In this document: one piece after another, positions 1 through 11,308 of the stretch
Position numbering within the stretch: position 1 is the stretch's first letter
Layout: each line of letters starts with the position of its first letter
NCBI GenBank assembly: GCA_001969505.1
Contig: LSSK01000698.1
Location: forward strand, 1 to 29,153
DNA: 29,153 nucleotides
DNA from: Zancudomyces culisetae
Lineage: Eukaryota > Kickxellomycota > Harpellomycetes > Harpellales > Legeriomycetaceae
Reading direction: 5' to 3'
The notes under the pieces: model-generated
Database searches by the model: none
Seen by the model: only the letters and a program-made list of their open reading frames with translations
Told to the model about the DNA's origin: nothing
Made by a program: the position numbers and the translations under genes

Positions 1-42
1 TTTAGGAACTGTTTATTTTCTAAATAAATTTTTTTTCTACCG

Positions 43-60
43 AAAAAAAAAAAAAAAAAA
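43..60. repeat. poly(A) tract of 18 A
   Basis: An uninterrupted run of A directly precedes the retrotransposon-derived reading frame that starts near 61. It could be the poly(A) tail of another retroposed copy that abuts this remnant, or a simple homopolymer. The window begins only 42 bases earlier, so the upstream partner cannot be identified. Confidence 0.6.
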
Positions 61-513
61 CAACTTATATATTCTGAGTGTAAGCAGGGGCTTATGGAGA
101 TAGGGAGGATAAGAACAGGTAGGTTCTGAACAGCAGAGAGGCTGGCAAAGTTGGGGACAATAGGTGAAATGTTCAAGACCAGGTGCCCATTTTGTAAAAA
201 AAACAGCGCAGAAACCATTGAGCACATGTTACTGGACTGTAGATACTGGACTGGAGTTAGGTATAAAACTCTGGAACGTATCCCAGATATGTCAACTGTA
301 GGAAGTGAGGAGAGAGGTGGTAGTGAAGGATGGCGGAATTTTTTTGTAGGGCGACTCCTTGGAGGGGAGTCAAAAAGAATGGTGACTCTCTCCGTTAAGA
401 AGAGAGAAACTGAAACACCGTCTTTGGTTGAGCTGGTAACGGCACAGTTTTTGGACGGAATATGTCGAACGAGGATGCAAATCTTAGACCGAGTTAGATC
501 AGAAACAACCTGA
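61..513 (+). pseudogene. Non-LTR retrotransposon remnant (C-terminal end of reverse-transcriptase polyprotein)
   Basis: The frame from 61 to the stop at 511-513 encodes the last part of a LINE-like ORF2. It shows a CCHC-type zinc motif in the order CPFC-x9-H-x4-C (about 187-240), which in non-LTR elements follows the reverse transcriptase and thumb region. The upstream part reads MEIGRIRTGRF, then a TGA stop at 127-129, then TAERLAKLG in the same frame. In relatives of this family an RTGRF-W-TA type stretch is common, so the TGA looks like a nonsense change of a Trp codon; that is inference. No reverse-transcriptase catalytic domain lies inside the window, so the copy is 5'-truncated or cut by the window edge. 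The 3' segment to about 640 may be the element's tail region. No target-site duplication was identifiable. Confidence 0.7.
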
Positions 514-520
514 TTGATCA

Positions 521-1834
521 ACGCCCGGTGGGTATGGAGTCCCTAGAGGGACGGAGGGGAATTGGTTAGGTATATAGTATGTAGGATTATTTTTTGTAGT
601 TTTATGGGATATTTATTTAATATTTTCATCTAACAAAAAAAGGTCTTTGTTTAGAATTTAGAGCAAAAAGAAAAAGCTTAATAATATCACATGCATTAAA
701 AGTGTGATGTCCTTGTGAATTATCCATTTTTAGCCGAGATAATTGCACAAACAAATTCATTTTTATACAACTGCAAAAATGTTTTGGTCATATGTATAAG
801 TTGAGTCAGAATTTGACCACTTATCGTTACCCAAAATCTTACATGACACCAGGACTCCATGCCTTTTTATTTATTTGTCAACCTTGGTAGCAATTGTTCA
901 AACACTTTAATGACATATTTTAACATGCAGATAAAATCATAAAGTGCGTTATTATTAGCGAGTTCAAAACATATCAGCATGAGCACATTAGCATTTACAA
1001 AAATTCTTTGTACGTTGACTATGTTAATTGATCTTTTTAAAATCTTTATTGTCTCTTTTTTTTATATCCTACAGTTTATTGGTGACTAGTTGACCAAAAG
1101 GAAATTTATCATCCAATTTATAATTTCAGTAGATATTGCACTTTTAGCCTTATCTAAGATTGTTGACGGGTAAAGAGTTTGTTAAAGCAAAGTGAATGAT
1201 CCAAAACAAGTGAACAGGGCTTGGTTCCAAAAAAAAAACGTATGATGTGAGTGTGCCAGTCATTAAATTGGCGACAACATTCAATGTGGAAAAGTGATGA
1301 TGCACTTGAAGAATGGATTCTATCACTCTGAGAGAATTAGCAAACATCCTTTCCATTTGTTCAGGGGTGCATATTCATTGTCAAATAAAGCCAAGGGAAA
1401 ATTTTTTTTATGATAAACTATAGGACTATTGGAAAGTTTCACGCGATCTTCTGAACAATTGCTGAAATTGGCAAAATGGTGGAAGTAAACATGAGCTGGC
1501 CTATAAAAATACCAGGAGTAATTTTCACATTCTACTGTAAATGTTTGGGCTTTTCTGGTACCTACAATATCTTCAATTCAAGCTAAACTTTAAAAAAACA
1601 AACCTTAATGGTCAACCATACAAGTGACGCTAAATATAGAAAAAAAACTCGCAATATAAAAGCACAGGGTAATCGATATTAGAAAGTGAGACCAAAAACT
1701 TGGGCGGATTCCTTATATTATTATTTGGAGGTAATTTACGAATCGGTTATTATACTTTAAGGGAGTTTCCGTTGACTGCTTTCTTTTTTTTATTAACTTT
1801 TTTTTTAAATAATACTTGATACCAATATTAGTAG
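521..1834. other. AT-rich spacer, no gene seen
   Basis: About 1.3 kb between the retrotransposon remnant and the lipase gene. It is AT-rich with many short homopolymers. The only longer open frame (1150-1356, minus strand) has no recognisable motif and looks like chance. The last 100-200 bp presumably hold the lipase promoter and 5' leader. Confidence 0.6.
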
Positions 1835-1850
1835 TCGAAGTTAAGGGTGA

Positions 1851-1877
1851 ATGACTTTAGTTTGTATAAAGAGGTAA
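1851..1877 (+). promoter_or_regulatory. Possible short upstream ORF before the lipase start
   Basis: An ATG at 1851 opens an 8-codon frame that ends at TAA 1875-1877, out of frame with the lipase and 32 bp before its first in-frame ATG at 1910. If transcription starts upstream of 1851, this would be a uORF that lowers translation of the lipase. The transcript start is unknown. Confidence 0.3.
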
Positions 1878-1909
1878 TTGAAATAAAAGGAAAAGTTTGT
1901 AATCGACCA

Positions 1910-4900
1910 ATGCACAACAATCAAAAAGGTATTCAGAGTGGGGATGAACATACAGGAATTGGGTACGAAAATGAACCATACTCGGTAAATGACGATTTGT
2001 TCGAAGAGGCTAGGCGTATGAGCTGGCTTGAAAATCACGAAATTAGTATTGACAATCAGTTACTCGATATTTTATTGAATCAGCCTAGTAGCAGCAATGA
2101 TCATAGCATGTATACTGGTGCTGAGGTGATTTCGAAATTGGCGACTTCATTAAGGATCAGTCTGCGGGTGTTTAATATGGTGATAGGATTTGTTTTTGAA
2201 TCTATTTCCAAGAAAGCAATAGAGAAAAAGGATATCCTAACATTAGGTAGAGATAAAGCCAAAGAAACACTACAAACTTTATTGGGTCAAAATGACTCAT
2301 TTGGAATATATTCACTTGCAAATCTGTTACTTTTTCAACCAGGCGAGTTTCTTGAAAACATGGTGGTGAAAGGATATTACCTTCAAAGAAGAACAGTGGA
2401 TGTTGGCATTAGAGTTTCAGAAGAGTATGTCAGGTTCATCGAGGCACTATTCGGCAATACAGTGACATCAGCAGCATTTTCGGAGTTTTTTAAACTGGTA
2501 AAGCGCGAAACATGGGATATGAATGTAGAGTTGCGCCGAGAGGTAAATAAGCGGGGAATAATTAGATCAGCGCTTTTGTACGCAAAAACGTTCATAGCGT
2601 GGATTTTACTGCAGCTGCTTACGCGAAGGAGTGGTACAAAGGTAGTTAACCAGGAAAAAGTATATACAAATTTTGAAAGTGTCAAAGTATTTTGTCCTAG
2701 AATTAGCCAGGACAACTTGGGATTAAGAAAGAGGAGTATAAAAGTAAAAAAATCGATCGATAGTTCAGGTGGCCCAAATAGTGGACTGGAGAGCGTAGGG
2801 AGCAGAAAAGACGATTTTATTGAGCGTAGGCTCTCGGAGTTGCAGGATGAAGGGAATATGGAGGGGTGTAACAGAGCTGCCAGAGATGAGGAGTGGGGCA
2901 AAGAGCTCGTTTCAGCTTTAGAAATTTTGGAAAAGAAACTGAAACGCGTTGAAGGTTTAAGCTCCAGCAATGAGGACGAGGGCTGTCAAAAGGATTCAGA
3001 AGAGGCAGAAAAGGCTGAGTATGTCCAAAGCGTCAGTCACGATGTAGAGATACTAGAAATAAAATGTGACAAACGGGTGGGATTATACAAATTAAATGGA
3101 GTGAGTGAGAAGGGTAGTCGTACATCTGGTTATACCAGGGCTAAATCGATTACAGGCGTGGCTTCATATTTTGATAATGCTAAGATAGGCAAAGAAGTGG
3201 ATGTGGAGGCAAGACATTTTAATCGAAATAGAAATATTCAGTCAGGTTTAGTCGAAAAGGGTTATTGTTATTATGGATTGGAATCAGCACCAGCTAGTTT
3301 AGCTTCTTCTCCAATACCTCATGATCTAAAAACTGAGCCTTCTTGCATAGAGACACCACATGGTATTAACAGAGTTAGCGAAAATAAAGTAATTGATCTC
3401 AGCGATCATAAATCTCTTCCTACTCCCGAATTAACGCCTCCAATGGCTCCCGGAAAAATAATCGAGCAGAAAGAGCCCCTGCATTTCCCACATAAACCGA
3501 TGCTTTTTAACATAGCACGCTTTGCAACGATAGCCTTTTCATCTTATGGAGCTAGATTTATGTCTGTAGTAGGTATGGATGGTACCAGTATAGATATCCA
3601 GTCTCTTCTTTCACATTTTGGAGATAGTGCAGATGCTGGGCTTGACTCAAGCGATGAGAGTGAGTATTCGGATGAGGACGAATTGAATATGGACTATGGA
3701 GCTAGCACCCTAATGGGAAAATTCGGAAAGGGTGAAGAGAAGATGGCTTTCTCAAATTCGAGTAGACAAAGCCCTGAAGTTAGGCCATATCACAAAGGTA
3801 GAATGCGTGCACCCAAAGTAACACCAAAACCAGCAACACCCAAAAGATTATCCGTGTCTACCGAAATGAAGAGAAGATCCAGTTATGGCAGGAGGAGTTT
3901 TGATACACTAAGCCTGCTTGAGCCTGAAGAAAGGCTAGTGGATGAAAAAAGAAATAGATACCATTTGAGAAGACCGCCCATATATAATATTTATAAGCGG
4001 CAACTGATAAACGAACATCCAAACCACGTCAGTTTTTGTAGGCATACAGGGATTCCAATACAAGATCTGTTATTTTCGTCGTATGTGAAACCATTAGGAT
4101 ACACGTCAATAATTCCCGAGCTTACTGGAAGCACCAGCAATAAGGAAAAGGCGTCCGAACGATATGAGACACACAAGGATGTTTCAAACGTTGATAATTG
4201 TGGATGTTTGGCGTCGTGTGTTAATTACTCGGTAAACTGTGTAAAATCGATTGTGCCTAACCAAGTATCAGGCCTTTTTTCTCCGAAAAGTGCTTCACAG
4301 ACAGATTCGAAATCAACTGAGCTATATAAGTACATCACAAGTATGATTCCAGATTCTTTTTTGGGTGTACCTTTAGATAAAATCAAAAATAGTTGTAATG
4401 AAACCCAGGGAAATGAGAAATTGCCTGAAAATACACTTGGTAGTAGTAGTCGTAGTGGTGGTGATGATAGCGAGGGCTCTAATTTTTCAAAAAATAATTC
4501 TAACCATGCAAGCAAGGCACATTTTGCGGGAAAATCTAGGAGAAAACCCTGTTTAGGTAAGGGTGGGACTCCCGTTGCAAACGCAGAAACACACATAACT
4601 CAAGATAACTACATCAAAAAAAAACTCTTTGAGCTTGACAAAAACAACATGATATTTAGAGAACCTTCTATTCATGCACCAGTTCACTACATTGCGGTAG
4701 ATCATGCCACTAGATCTGTGGTTCTTGCAATCCGTGGAACTATGGGCGTGTCCGATTTCGTAATTGATTTGCTTTGTGAGTATGTCAAAATAAGTCTTAT
4801 TAATCATCCAGAATCCAAAAGACAAGAGTTCAAAGCACATTCAGGTATGTGGACATCCGCGTGCTTACTTGCCGATCCAAAATCCGAAGTTTTTATTGAA

Positions 4901-6184
4901 ATCTCAGAAGCTCTGAAAACTTATCCACGATATGGCCTGGTACTATGTGGTCATTCTCTTGGTGGTGGTGTGGCGTCTTTGCTATCTATTTTGTGGTCTA
5001 AACCAGTAAATGATCCAAAGTACCCTTACAAGTTTGTTACAAGCGATCTCTTTGGATTAGTAACCGATAGGCCAATAGCATGCTACAATTACGGAAGCCC
5101 CTGTGTCGCAAACATTAATTTGTCTAGCTATATCAAGGGGCTGGTTGTTTCTATCGTTAATTCTAATGATATATTTTCCTACATATCAGTAGGCTCATTA
5201 GCAGATATTATTATAGCCACAAAGACGCTGGGAAATGAAAAGAAAACTGTCGAAAGAATTGTGAAGCAGTTTATCACTGACAACAAAAATAAATTATTAA
5301 ACAAGCTATCACCGTTTAATATTGAACTGGGCGATTTGGATTATGAACTAGATGAAGAAAAGCTTGATATTTCAATCGAACTCAATGATAAAAACATAAG
5401 ATTCAAAAACCTAAAAAATATAAACCGAGTTAATAACACACCTGTTTCTAGCCAGAACTCTACACCACCAAAACCATTGAAAAATAGTGGTATTTTTTCA
5501 AAATTTGTACCCGAGTTTATCAAAGACTCAACACTCGCCAAGGGGGTTCAAGATTTTGTCACATCTCCATCTACCGCGATATCGGATGCATTTTTATACG
5601 TTTTTAATCCGTTTGAAGTTCCTACTGATTTTTCTGTATCCAATCTCGATTTCAATCAGCTTTGTGGAGCCGAATATGAAGGTATGTCTTTACAATATAA
5701 ATCATTTGGTAAAACCTCATTTCGTTTTTAAATATTAAGTTATATCCTACTATATTACTAATCCAACTTATCTATATACATTGGTATCTCTTTCATAGCT
5801 TATCAAAAAAGTGTTAAAAAAAGTTCTAGCGTAAAGTCTTTTCAACTAAAAGTTAAAGATAAGATAAGAGAGATGGAGGACTGGCACTTGTCTATAGTCA
5901 AAACTCTGAGAGCAAGCATGGATAATGAGAAGCTCTATCCACCAGGAACCGTTTATATTCTCGAGGCTAATGCAGAGAAAGCCAATGGTGGCCCGTTTAC
6001 AGGTATAATAGAGTACCTATATCCTCGCTTACCCAAAAGTAATCAAAAGGTGACTTTATATAAATGTCTTGATGTTACGACCCGTTTCAACGAGGTGAGA
6101 TTCTCCAAGAGCATGCTAATTCATCACTATCCTTCGGTTTATGAATCCAATATTGGTTCGCTAATTCACTCCTCCTTATTTTAG
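1910..6184 (+). CDS. DAGL-type class 3 lipase (sn-1-specific diacylglycerol lipase-like), 2 exons, about 1385 aa
   Basis: Exons 1910-5681 and 5799-6184. The intron is GTATGT...TACTAAT...TAG and the joined frame stays open. Residues count from the ATG at 1910; the frame is open back to 1835 but holds no earlier ATG. The N-terminal 240 residues carry hydrophobic stretches (about 75-100 and 219-240). A long charged, Ser-rich, probably disordered insert follows. A fungal DAGL-like segment starts with KPMLFNIARF (about 529) and continues with RHTGIPIQDLLFSSYV. The core has RGT (942-944, oxyanion region), nucleophile Ser1016 in GHSLGGG and a likely catalytic Asp1087 in NSNDIFSYIS. The catalytic His is most likely in MLIHHYPSVYE (His1366/1367), encoded by exon 2, so splicing completes the triad. 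Family members release a fatty acid from diacylglycerol at membranes. Substrate is inferred from family only. Length exceeds the usual 700-1100 residues because of the insert. Confidence 0.85.
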
Positions 6185-6792
6185 TATTGACAAGATAAAA
6201 TCAACTTGATATTGGTATTAAACTTTTGTTTCAGTTATCTGCTTTACTGCTACTTTTATCTTGTAATTGACATTAAATGTGTTGTCAATAAATTCTTAAA
6301 TAGTTTTTATCCAAGAAAAAAAAATCTAATGAAAAAGGTTATTGTTTGGATTATTGAAAATGGACCAATAGTTGTTACCAAAAGCAGTTTTCACTTTTTG
6401 GTGTTGCAGCAAACAATATTGATTTGTTCTATGTACAACTTGAAGGCCAATAAAGCAATGAAAAATAAATAAAATACAAACCAAGAGGCTGAAAAGTGCA
6501 AACATATTATCCAACACTGTTACTCTACTTACAAGCCAAATCAATCTTGTATAAAGATCAAAAGCGATGATATATATTTGTATCCGGCAATACCCACGCA
6601 CTCTAAACTAAACACATTGAATACCTGTTTGTTCAAAAGAGATTATTATATTATATAAAATAACGAACCAAACCGAATTAAAGTCAAAAAGCCAATCCCA
6701 ATCAGAGGGAAAAAAAAAGAGTACTACCTTTTGTTTATAGAAAAATAGATACGAACACGATACTGTAACCATAAAGAGAATAAAACACAAGC
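6185..6792. other. Spacer between lipase and gamma-tubulin
   Basis: About 600 bp of AT-rich sequence. A TATATAAAA stretch at 6652-6660 lies about 140 bp before the gamma-tubulin ATG and could serve as its TATA element, but the local AT content makes chance matches likely. Short open frames on both strands have no recognisable content. Confidence 0.5.
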
Positions 6793-8848
6793 ATGCCTAG
6801 AGAAATTGTTACAATCCAAGCAGGTCAATGCGGAAATCAGAGTAGGTATTTAAAAACCACTAGTTTTGTATTTCATCATTGTAGATCAGTGGAAATGGTA
6901 ATTGGGAACAGGGAGAGAGATGATTATAGTTTCAGATATTGATACTTTTATCTGATTACAAAAGAAAGAAGAGAAAAAAAAATAAAACCTCGATAATATT
7001 TAAATAATGTAGTCGGAAACGAGTTTTGGTCACATTTATGTGCTGAGCACGGAATTAAACTAGATGGATCCCTAGAAGAATACGCTCAAGATGGAATTGA
7101 TAGAAAAGATGTTTTTTTTTACCAGGTAATCACAATGTTTCTATTAAATTGTGTATATATTGAACGGACACAAATCAAAGGGATTTTCACGGGGAGGTGA
7201 ATCTTACGCTAAGACTATTACAACTCAAGTGTAATCTAACAACCAGCAGCATTTTTGATATATAAACTTGTAGGCTGACGACGATCAATACATACCAAGA
7301 GCGATACTACTTGATTTAGAACCCAGGGTAGGAAAAGATACAATTTATATAGCATCAGCGGCATTGTTGTTTCGAACACTAACAAAGTCTTTATTTTAAT
7401 GCAATTAATAATACTAGGTGATAAACAACATAATGCAATCACCACAAGCAAATCTGTTTAATCCAGAAAACGTTTATACCACAAATGATGGGAGCGGTGC
7501 AGGTAACAACTGGGCCAACGGATATGCACAAGCAGAGATGTTATGGGAGGATATTCTGGATATAATTGATCGGGAGGTGGAAAACAGTGATTCTCTGGAG
7601 GGATTTAATCTGCTACACTCGATAGCAGGTGGTACAGGCTCAGGGCTAGGATCATTTATACTAGAGAGAATGAGTGATAGATACGAAAAAAAGCTATTGC
7701 AGACATATTCAGTGTTTCCTAATAACGAGGACATGTCAGATGTGGTTGTACAGCCATACAATAGCATGTTGGCGCTTCGCAGACTTACAGAAAACGCAGA
7801 TAGTGTGGTAGTGTTAGACAATGCGGCCTTGGGAAGAATAGTGGCGGACAGATTACATATTCAGAATCCGGATTTTGCACAAACTAACCAGTTGGTATCA
7901 ACAGTCATGACATCCAGCACGATTACGCTAAGATATCCAAGCTACATGAACAATGATTTGACAAGCTTGATTGCACCGCTGATTCCTGTGCCACCATGTC
8001 ATTATTTGATGACGGCTTATACACCATTTACTAGCGATAAAGTTGAAAAGGTAATACATCTTTCCAAAAATCTTTCTTATACTTAAAATATATGTAAGTT
8101 ATTCACATCTAAACCAAATATAGGCTAAAGGAATTCGAAAGACCACGGTATTAGATGTCATGAGAAGACTTTTGCAACCAAAAAACAAAATGGTTTCAAC
8201 AGTCGTTAGCAAAAAAAGTTGTTATATTTCTATGCTCAATATTATCCAGGGCGAAGTCGATCCAACCGAGGTTCATAAATCACTGGTTCGAATTCGGGAA
8301 CGATGTATAGACCAGATGATTCCCTGGGGTCCTGCTAGTATCCAAGTTGCGTTATCTAGAAAGAGTCCTTATGTCCAGACTTCCCATCGTGTTAGTGGCC
8401 TGATGATGGCCAACCATACCAGTATTACCTCTGTAAGTCTCTCCATTTTTTGTTTCGTTCTGCTCTTTACTTTCTTTTCTTTATATGTTTCATCCCACCT
8501 ATTTGGTACTTCTCTCTTTATTTATCCAACCAAAGCTAATTTTGAATCTAATGACTCAACCCATCTAGCTGTTTATAAGAACTCTAGATCAATATGATAG
8601 GCTACGTAAAAGAAATGCGTTTATTGATTTGTACAGACGCGAAAATATGTTTTCCGACAATCTGGATGAATTTGATAACTCGAGGTATGTTTTTTTTTTT
8701 TTACATTTATTTATATCTTTGTATTAATTAAGCCAAACCTTTACTAAAAGACATTTGTATTAACTTATTTATCGCAAATAGAGAGGTCGTTTGTAAATTA
8801 ATAAAGCAGTACAATGACTGTGAAGATCCTGCATTCCTGGACAAATAG
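6793..8848 (+). CDS. TUB4: Gamma-tubulin, 7 exons, 446 aa
   Basis: Exons 6793-6841, 7013-7125, 7274-7327, 7418-8050, 8124-8432, 8569-8684 and 8782-8848; all introns are GT...TAG and the joined frame is open (1341 nt). The protein begins [18 protein letters not shown], and the extra Pro-Arg after Met separates gamma- from beta-tubulins (MREIV). It contains [12 protein letters not shown] and the GTP-binding GGTGSG loop at residues 143-148, and ends in the C-terminal helix region after FDEFDNSREVV. Length fits the family (about 450). Gamma-tubulin is the core of the gamma-TuSC/TuRC that nucleates microtubules at the spindle pole body, and is expected as a single essential gene. Exon 2 ends with nine T before the donor, a possible sequencing hotspot. 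Its stop lies only 35 bp from the end of the convergent CMS1 gene. Confidence 0.95.
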
Positions 8849-8883
8849 CGAAGAACAGTAAAACCCCAGTGCGTCCCACAACT

Positions 8884-9793
8884 TTAAATCATTATTATTT
8901 TTGTCTCGTTTGCTCTACATCGCTCTATCAATCCTTTTTTCCAAAGCGCGACCAGATCTCTTCGGGTGTCATCCATACTCATCACCGTTCGTTTTTTTTC
9001 GTCTGTAAACATGTCAATTACCACTAGCTTTAGTTCATCTAGTTTCAATGCATCTTCAGTCTCCATAAGTTTTAACAATCGATTGGGTGTACCTACAACC
9101 ACTTCCACCGTACTAGCAGCCAAATACTTGACCTGCTCCTCTACTTTCATGTGCTTACTAAATAACTTTCCGATCCTGTATTTACTTGCATTCCTTACTG
9201 CTCTATTTTTTGAATTTATTTTTGAATTTTTATTTGTCTCTGAATACATTTAAAGCGATCCAACTAACTAACGTATACGTGAACAAAATATTTCTGCTTT
9301 TTACTTACTTTTCCACTGCAATTGCCCTTATTGCAGAATTGCTTATTAACATAATTTTGGGCATTCCTGGATTTTCAGGCTCCTTGTCTCCATATATCTC
9401 CAACCCTTTGGACGTAATCAGTGACAGATTGTTATTATCTCCACATTCACCTTTCTCGCCTATAATACTCATGCCTTCACTAAAAATACTCGTTTTGTCA
9501 ATCTTGATTTCTTCCATTTCCAGGTCTGAAATACCTCGATATACCCGTTTAAGCATCTCATTCCAGAGCTGTGTCTGTAGCTCGACCGTATGTAGTTTGA
9601 GAGGTTCATCCCTGTTTTTCTTACCGCCGACTTTGCTCTTCTTGTTGCTATTTACATTGATTTGTTGAGTCTGCTGCTTTCGTTTATTTTTATTATCGTC
9701 TCTGCCTTTCTGAACTACATTTTGAATGCTTTTTGCATCTAATGCTTTGTAGCTATCTTCAAGATAAAAATCGTCATCCAAATTATCTGCCAT
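8884..9793 (-). CDS. CMS1: CMS1/CMSS1 homologue, pre-ribosome-associated DEAD-helicase-like protein, 2 exons, 267 aa
   Basis: Read on the minus strand, exon 1 is 9793-9309 and exon 2 is 9202-8884, with a 106-bp intron (GTAAGT donor, TAG acceptor). The join gives ISNSAIRAIAVEKAVRN in one frame and matches the family, in which an SAxRA segment is followed by K-x-x-KLFxKHxKVxxQ and then GTPxR. Here KLFSKHMKVEEQ starts at residue 174 and VVVGTPNRL at 196-204, followed by a V-I-D segment like a degenerate DEAD motif. The N-terminus is acidic then Lys-rich (about 1-60), as in relatives. Yeast Cms1 and human CMSS1 associate with the U3-containing 90S/SSU processome in the nucleolus. The fold resembles one half of a DEAD-box helicase without complete catalytic motifs, so a structural role is likely. 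It converges on gamma-tubulin. Confidence 0.88.
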
Positions 9794-10889
9794 TTTCTTG
9801 TGCTTATTTGTCTTGCATATTATTGACCTCCTCCTTTAACTATGTCTTTCCAAAATTATTTTTTTTCCTTGATCATTTCACTTTTGATCCAAGTGGTTTT
9901 GAAAAAAAAAATTTTTTTTTCTTTGGTTAGTTTTTATACAAATTTCCCAACAAACACATGATTTCCTTGCAATAAAAAACCCTACTGAAAAGCACTAGTT
10001 TTCTGATCAATCAGATTAATTCAGCTTAGTATGGCTTTACAATTGCCGAAGCTAAAGATATTATCAATCTTTTTCTATTACAAAAACAGTAAAAGACCAA
10101 ATGACTAAATAACTGCTAGTCATAGCCTTTCTGGATATTCATCCGCTTAACTCCTACTTTATATTTTTTGAATTCCAAGCTTTGAGGCTTTTGTATCATG
10201 CCTTTAGTTTCAAATAAGCTATTCCTTAACCCATAGCGCCCATTTATCAGAGCTTAGCTGAAATAGCGGCCGAAATAATGCTAGATCGATGTTGTGGCGT
10301 CTAGGGCAATAAGTAGGCCATATTAAGAGCATTCATCTTGTGTTACAGCCAACAAAACTTGGATTTGCCTGGAGAATTTACAATTTCTTTTGGTCAAAAG
10401 TAAGGCAAGAAATCCCATTATGCTACTTTTGGTTAAACAATACTGGATAAATGGGTTTGTTAATATACCACAGCTATTAGTAATCACTGTTCACATTTTC
10501 AAGGTATTTCAAATCAATTCACTGGTAAAAGACATCATAAAATTAATTTTTTGGCAATTCAAAAAACTCGTTCAAATGGAACCACATGGAAATGTTAAAT
10601 GTGCCTGTTCTAGTAAATTTTTTTTTGCATTTCTTGTTTATTACTCACCGTCCTTTCACTAGATGATTTGAAATGTGCAAAAAAAAAAAGAGAACCATAC
10701 TACTTTTGCACGTATGCCCAGTTGGATATCAGCCAAGATGCTATTTGATTGCTGCAAATTGTTATCACAGGTTTCATGTTTTTTTTTTCCTGTTAGTAAT
10801 ACAAAAATCACAATTAATGAGGTTTCTATTTTAGTTACCATTTCTATCTATCCAAACAAAAAATAGAAAACAGCATAAAAAATTAAAAC
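9794..10889. other. Spacer holding divergent promoters of CMS1 and thioredoxin
   Basis: About 1.1 kb of AT-rich sequence between divergently transcribed genes. A slightly more GC-rich patch is seen near 10230-10350 without a recognisable gene, tRNA fold or repeat. The open frame at 10390-10662 has no motif and is probably chance. Confidence 0.5.
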
Positions 10890-10898
10890 TATATAAAT
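10890..10898 (+). promoter_or_regulatory. TATA box of thioredoxin gene
   Basis: TATATAAAT about 100 bp before the thioredoxin ATG, a spacing similar to the TATA-type elements before the other intron-less genes in this window. Confidence 0.5.
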
Positions 10899-10993
10899 TA
10901 TACAAAATTCCCAGCTGAATCTTCGTAAAATATTCTTTATTATTAACAAAAGTAAAAAGAAATAAATAAATAAATTCAGGACGAAAATCGAAA

Positions 10994-11308
10994 ATGCCAG
11001 TAGAACACATAAACTCAACCCAACACTTCCAAGAGGTTATCAACAGCGGAAGCCTAGTTGTAGTGGACTTTTTTGCCACCTGGTGCGGTCCTTGCAAAAT
11101 GATTGCTCCAAAATTCGAACAATTTTCCAACCAGTACACAGATGTCAGATTCATCAAGGTTGATGTTGACGAGCAAGAGGAAATAGCTGCACTTGCTGAT
11201 GTTTCAGCCATGCCAACATTTAAATTTTACAAGAATGGCGCCCTCGTTGATTCAATCATCGGAGCCAACGTAGCTCTTTTGGAAAACAAGATCAAGACAC
11301 TTCAATAA
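10994..11308 (+). CDS. TRX: Thioredoxin, 104 aa, intron-less
   Basis: A complete cytosolic-type thioredoxin with the redox motif WCGPC (residues 30-34, reactive Cys31 and Cys34), the buried Asp25 in VVVDFFATWC and the cis-Pro74 in SAMPTF. It reduces protein disulfides and is itself reduced by NADPH-thioredoxin reductase; family clients include peroxiredoxin, ribonucleotide reductase and PAPS reductase. There is no signal or mitochondrial targeting extension, so it should act in the cytosol or nucleus. Length is typical (about 104-108). The start is the first ATG after a TATA box about 100 bp upstream. Base composition is richer in G+C than the flanks, consistent with strong expression. Confidence 0.97.
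   Translation: MPVEHINSTQHFQEVINSGSLVVVDFFATWCGPCKMIAPKFEQFSNQYTDVRFIKVDVDEQEEIAALADVSAMPTFKFYKNGALVDSIIGANVALLENKIKTLQ

Noticed and set aside
2383-2970. 195-codon minus-strand open frame
   Set aside because: Fully antisense to the lipase coding sequence, with no motif of its own.
7474-7821. 115-codon minus-strand open frame
   Set aside because: Antisense to the main exon of gamma-tubulin.
8286-8300. GGTTCGAATTC resembling a tRNA B box
   Set aside because: It lies inside gamma-tubulin coding sequence (SLVRIRER) and no A box or acceptor stem surrounds it.
9240-9241. Alternative acceptor for CMS1 exon 2 at ATTCAG
   Set aside because: It would join out of frame with exon 1; the TAG at 9205-9203 keeps the frame and the conserved SAxRA to KLFxKH spacing.
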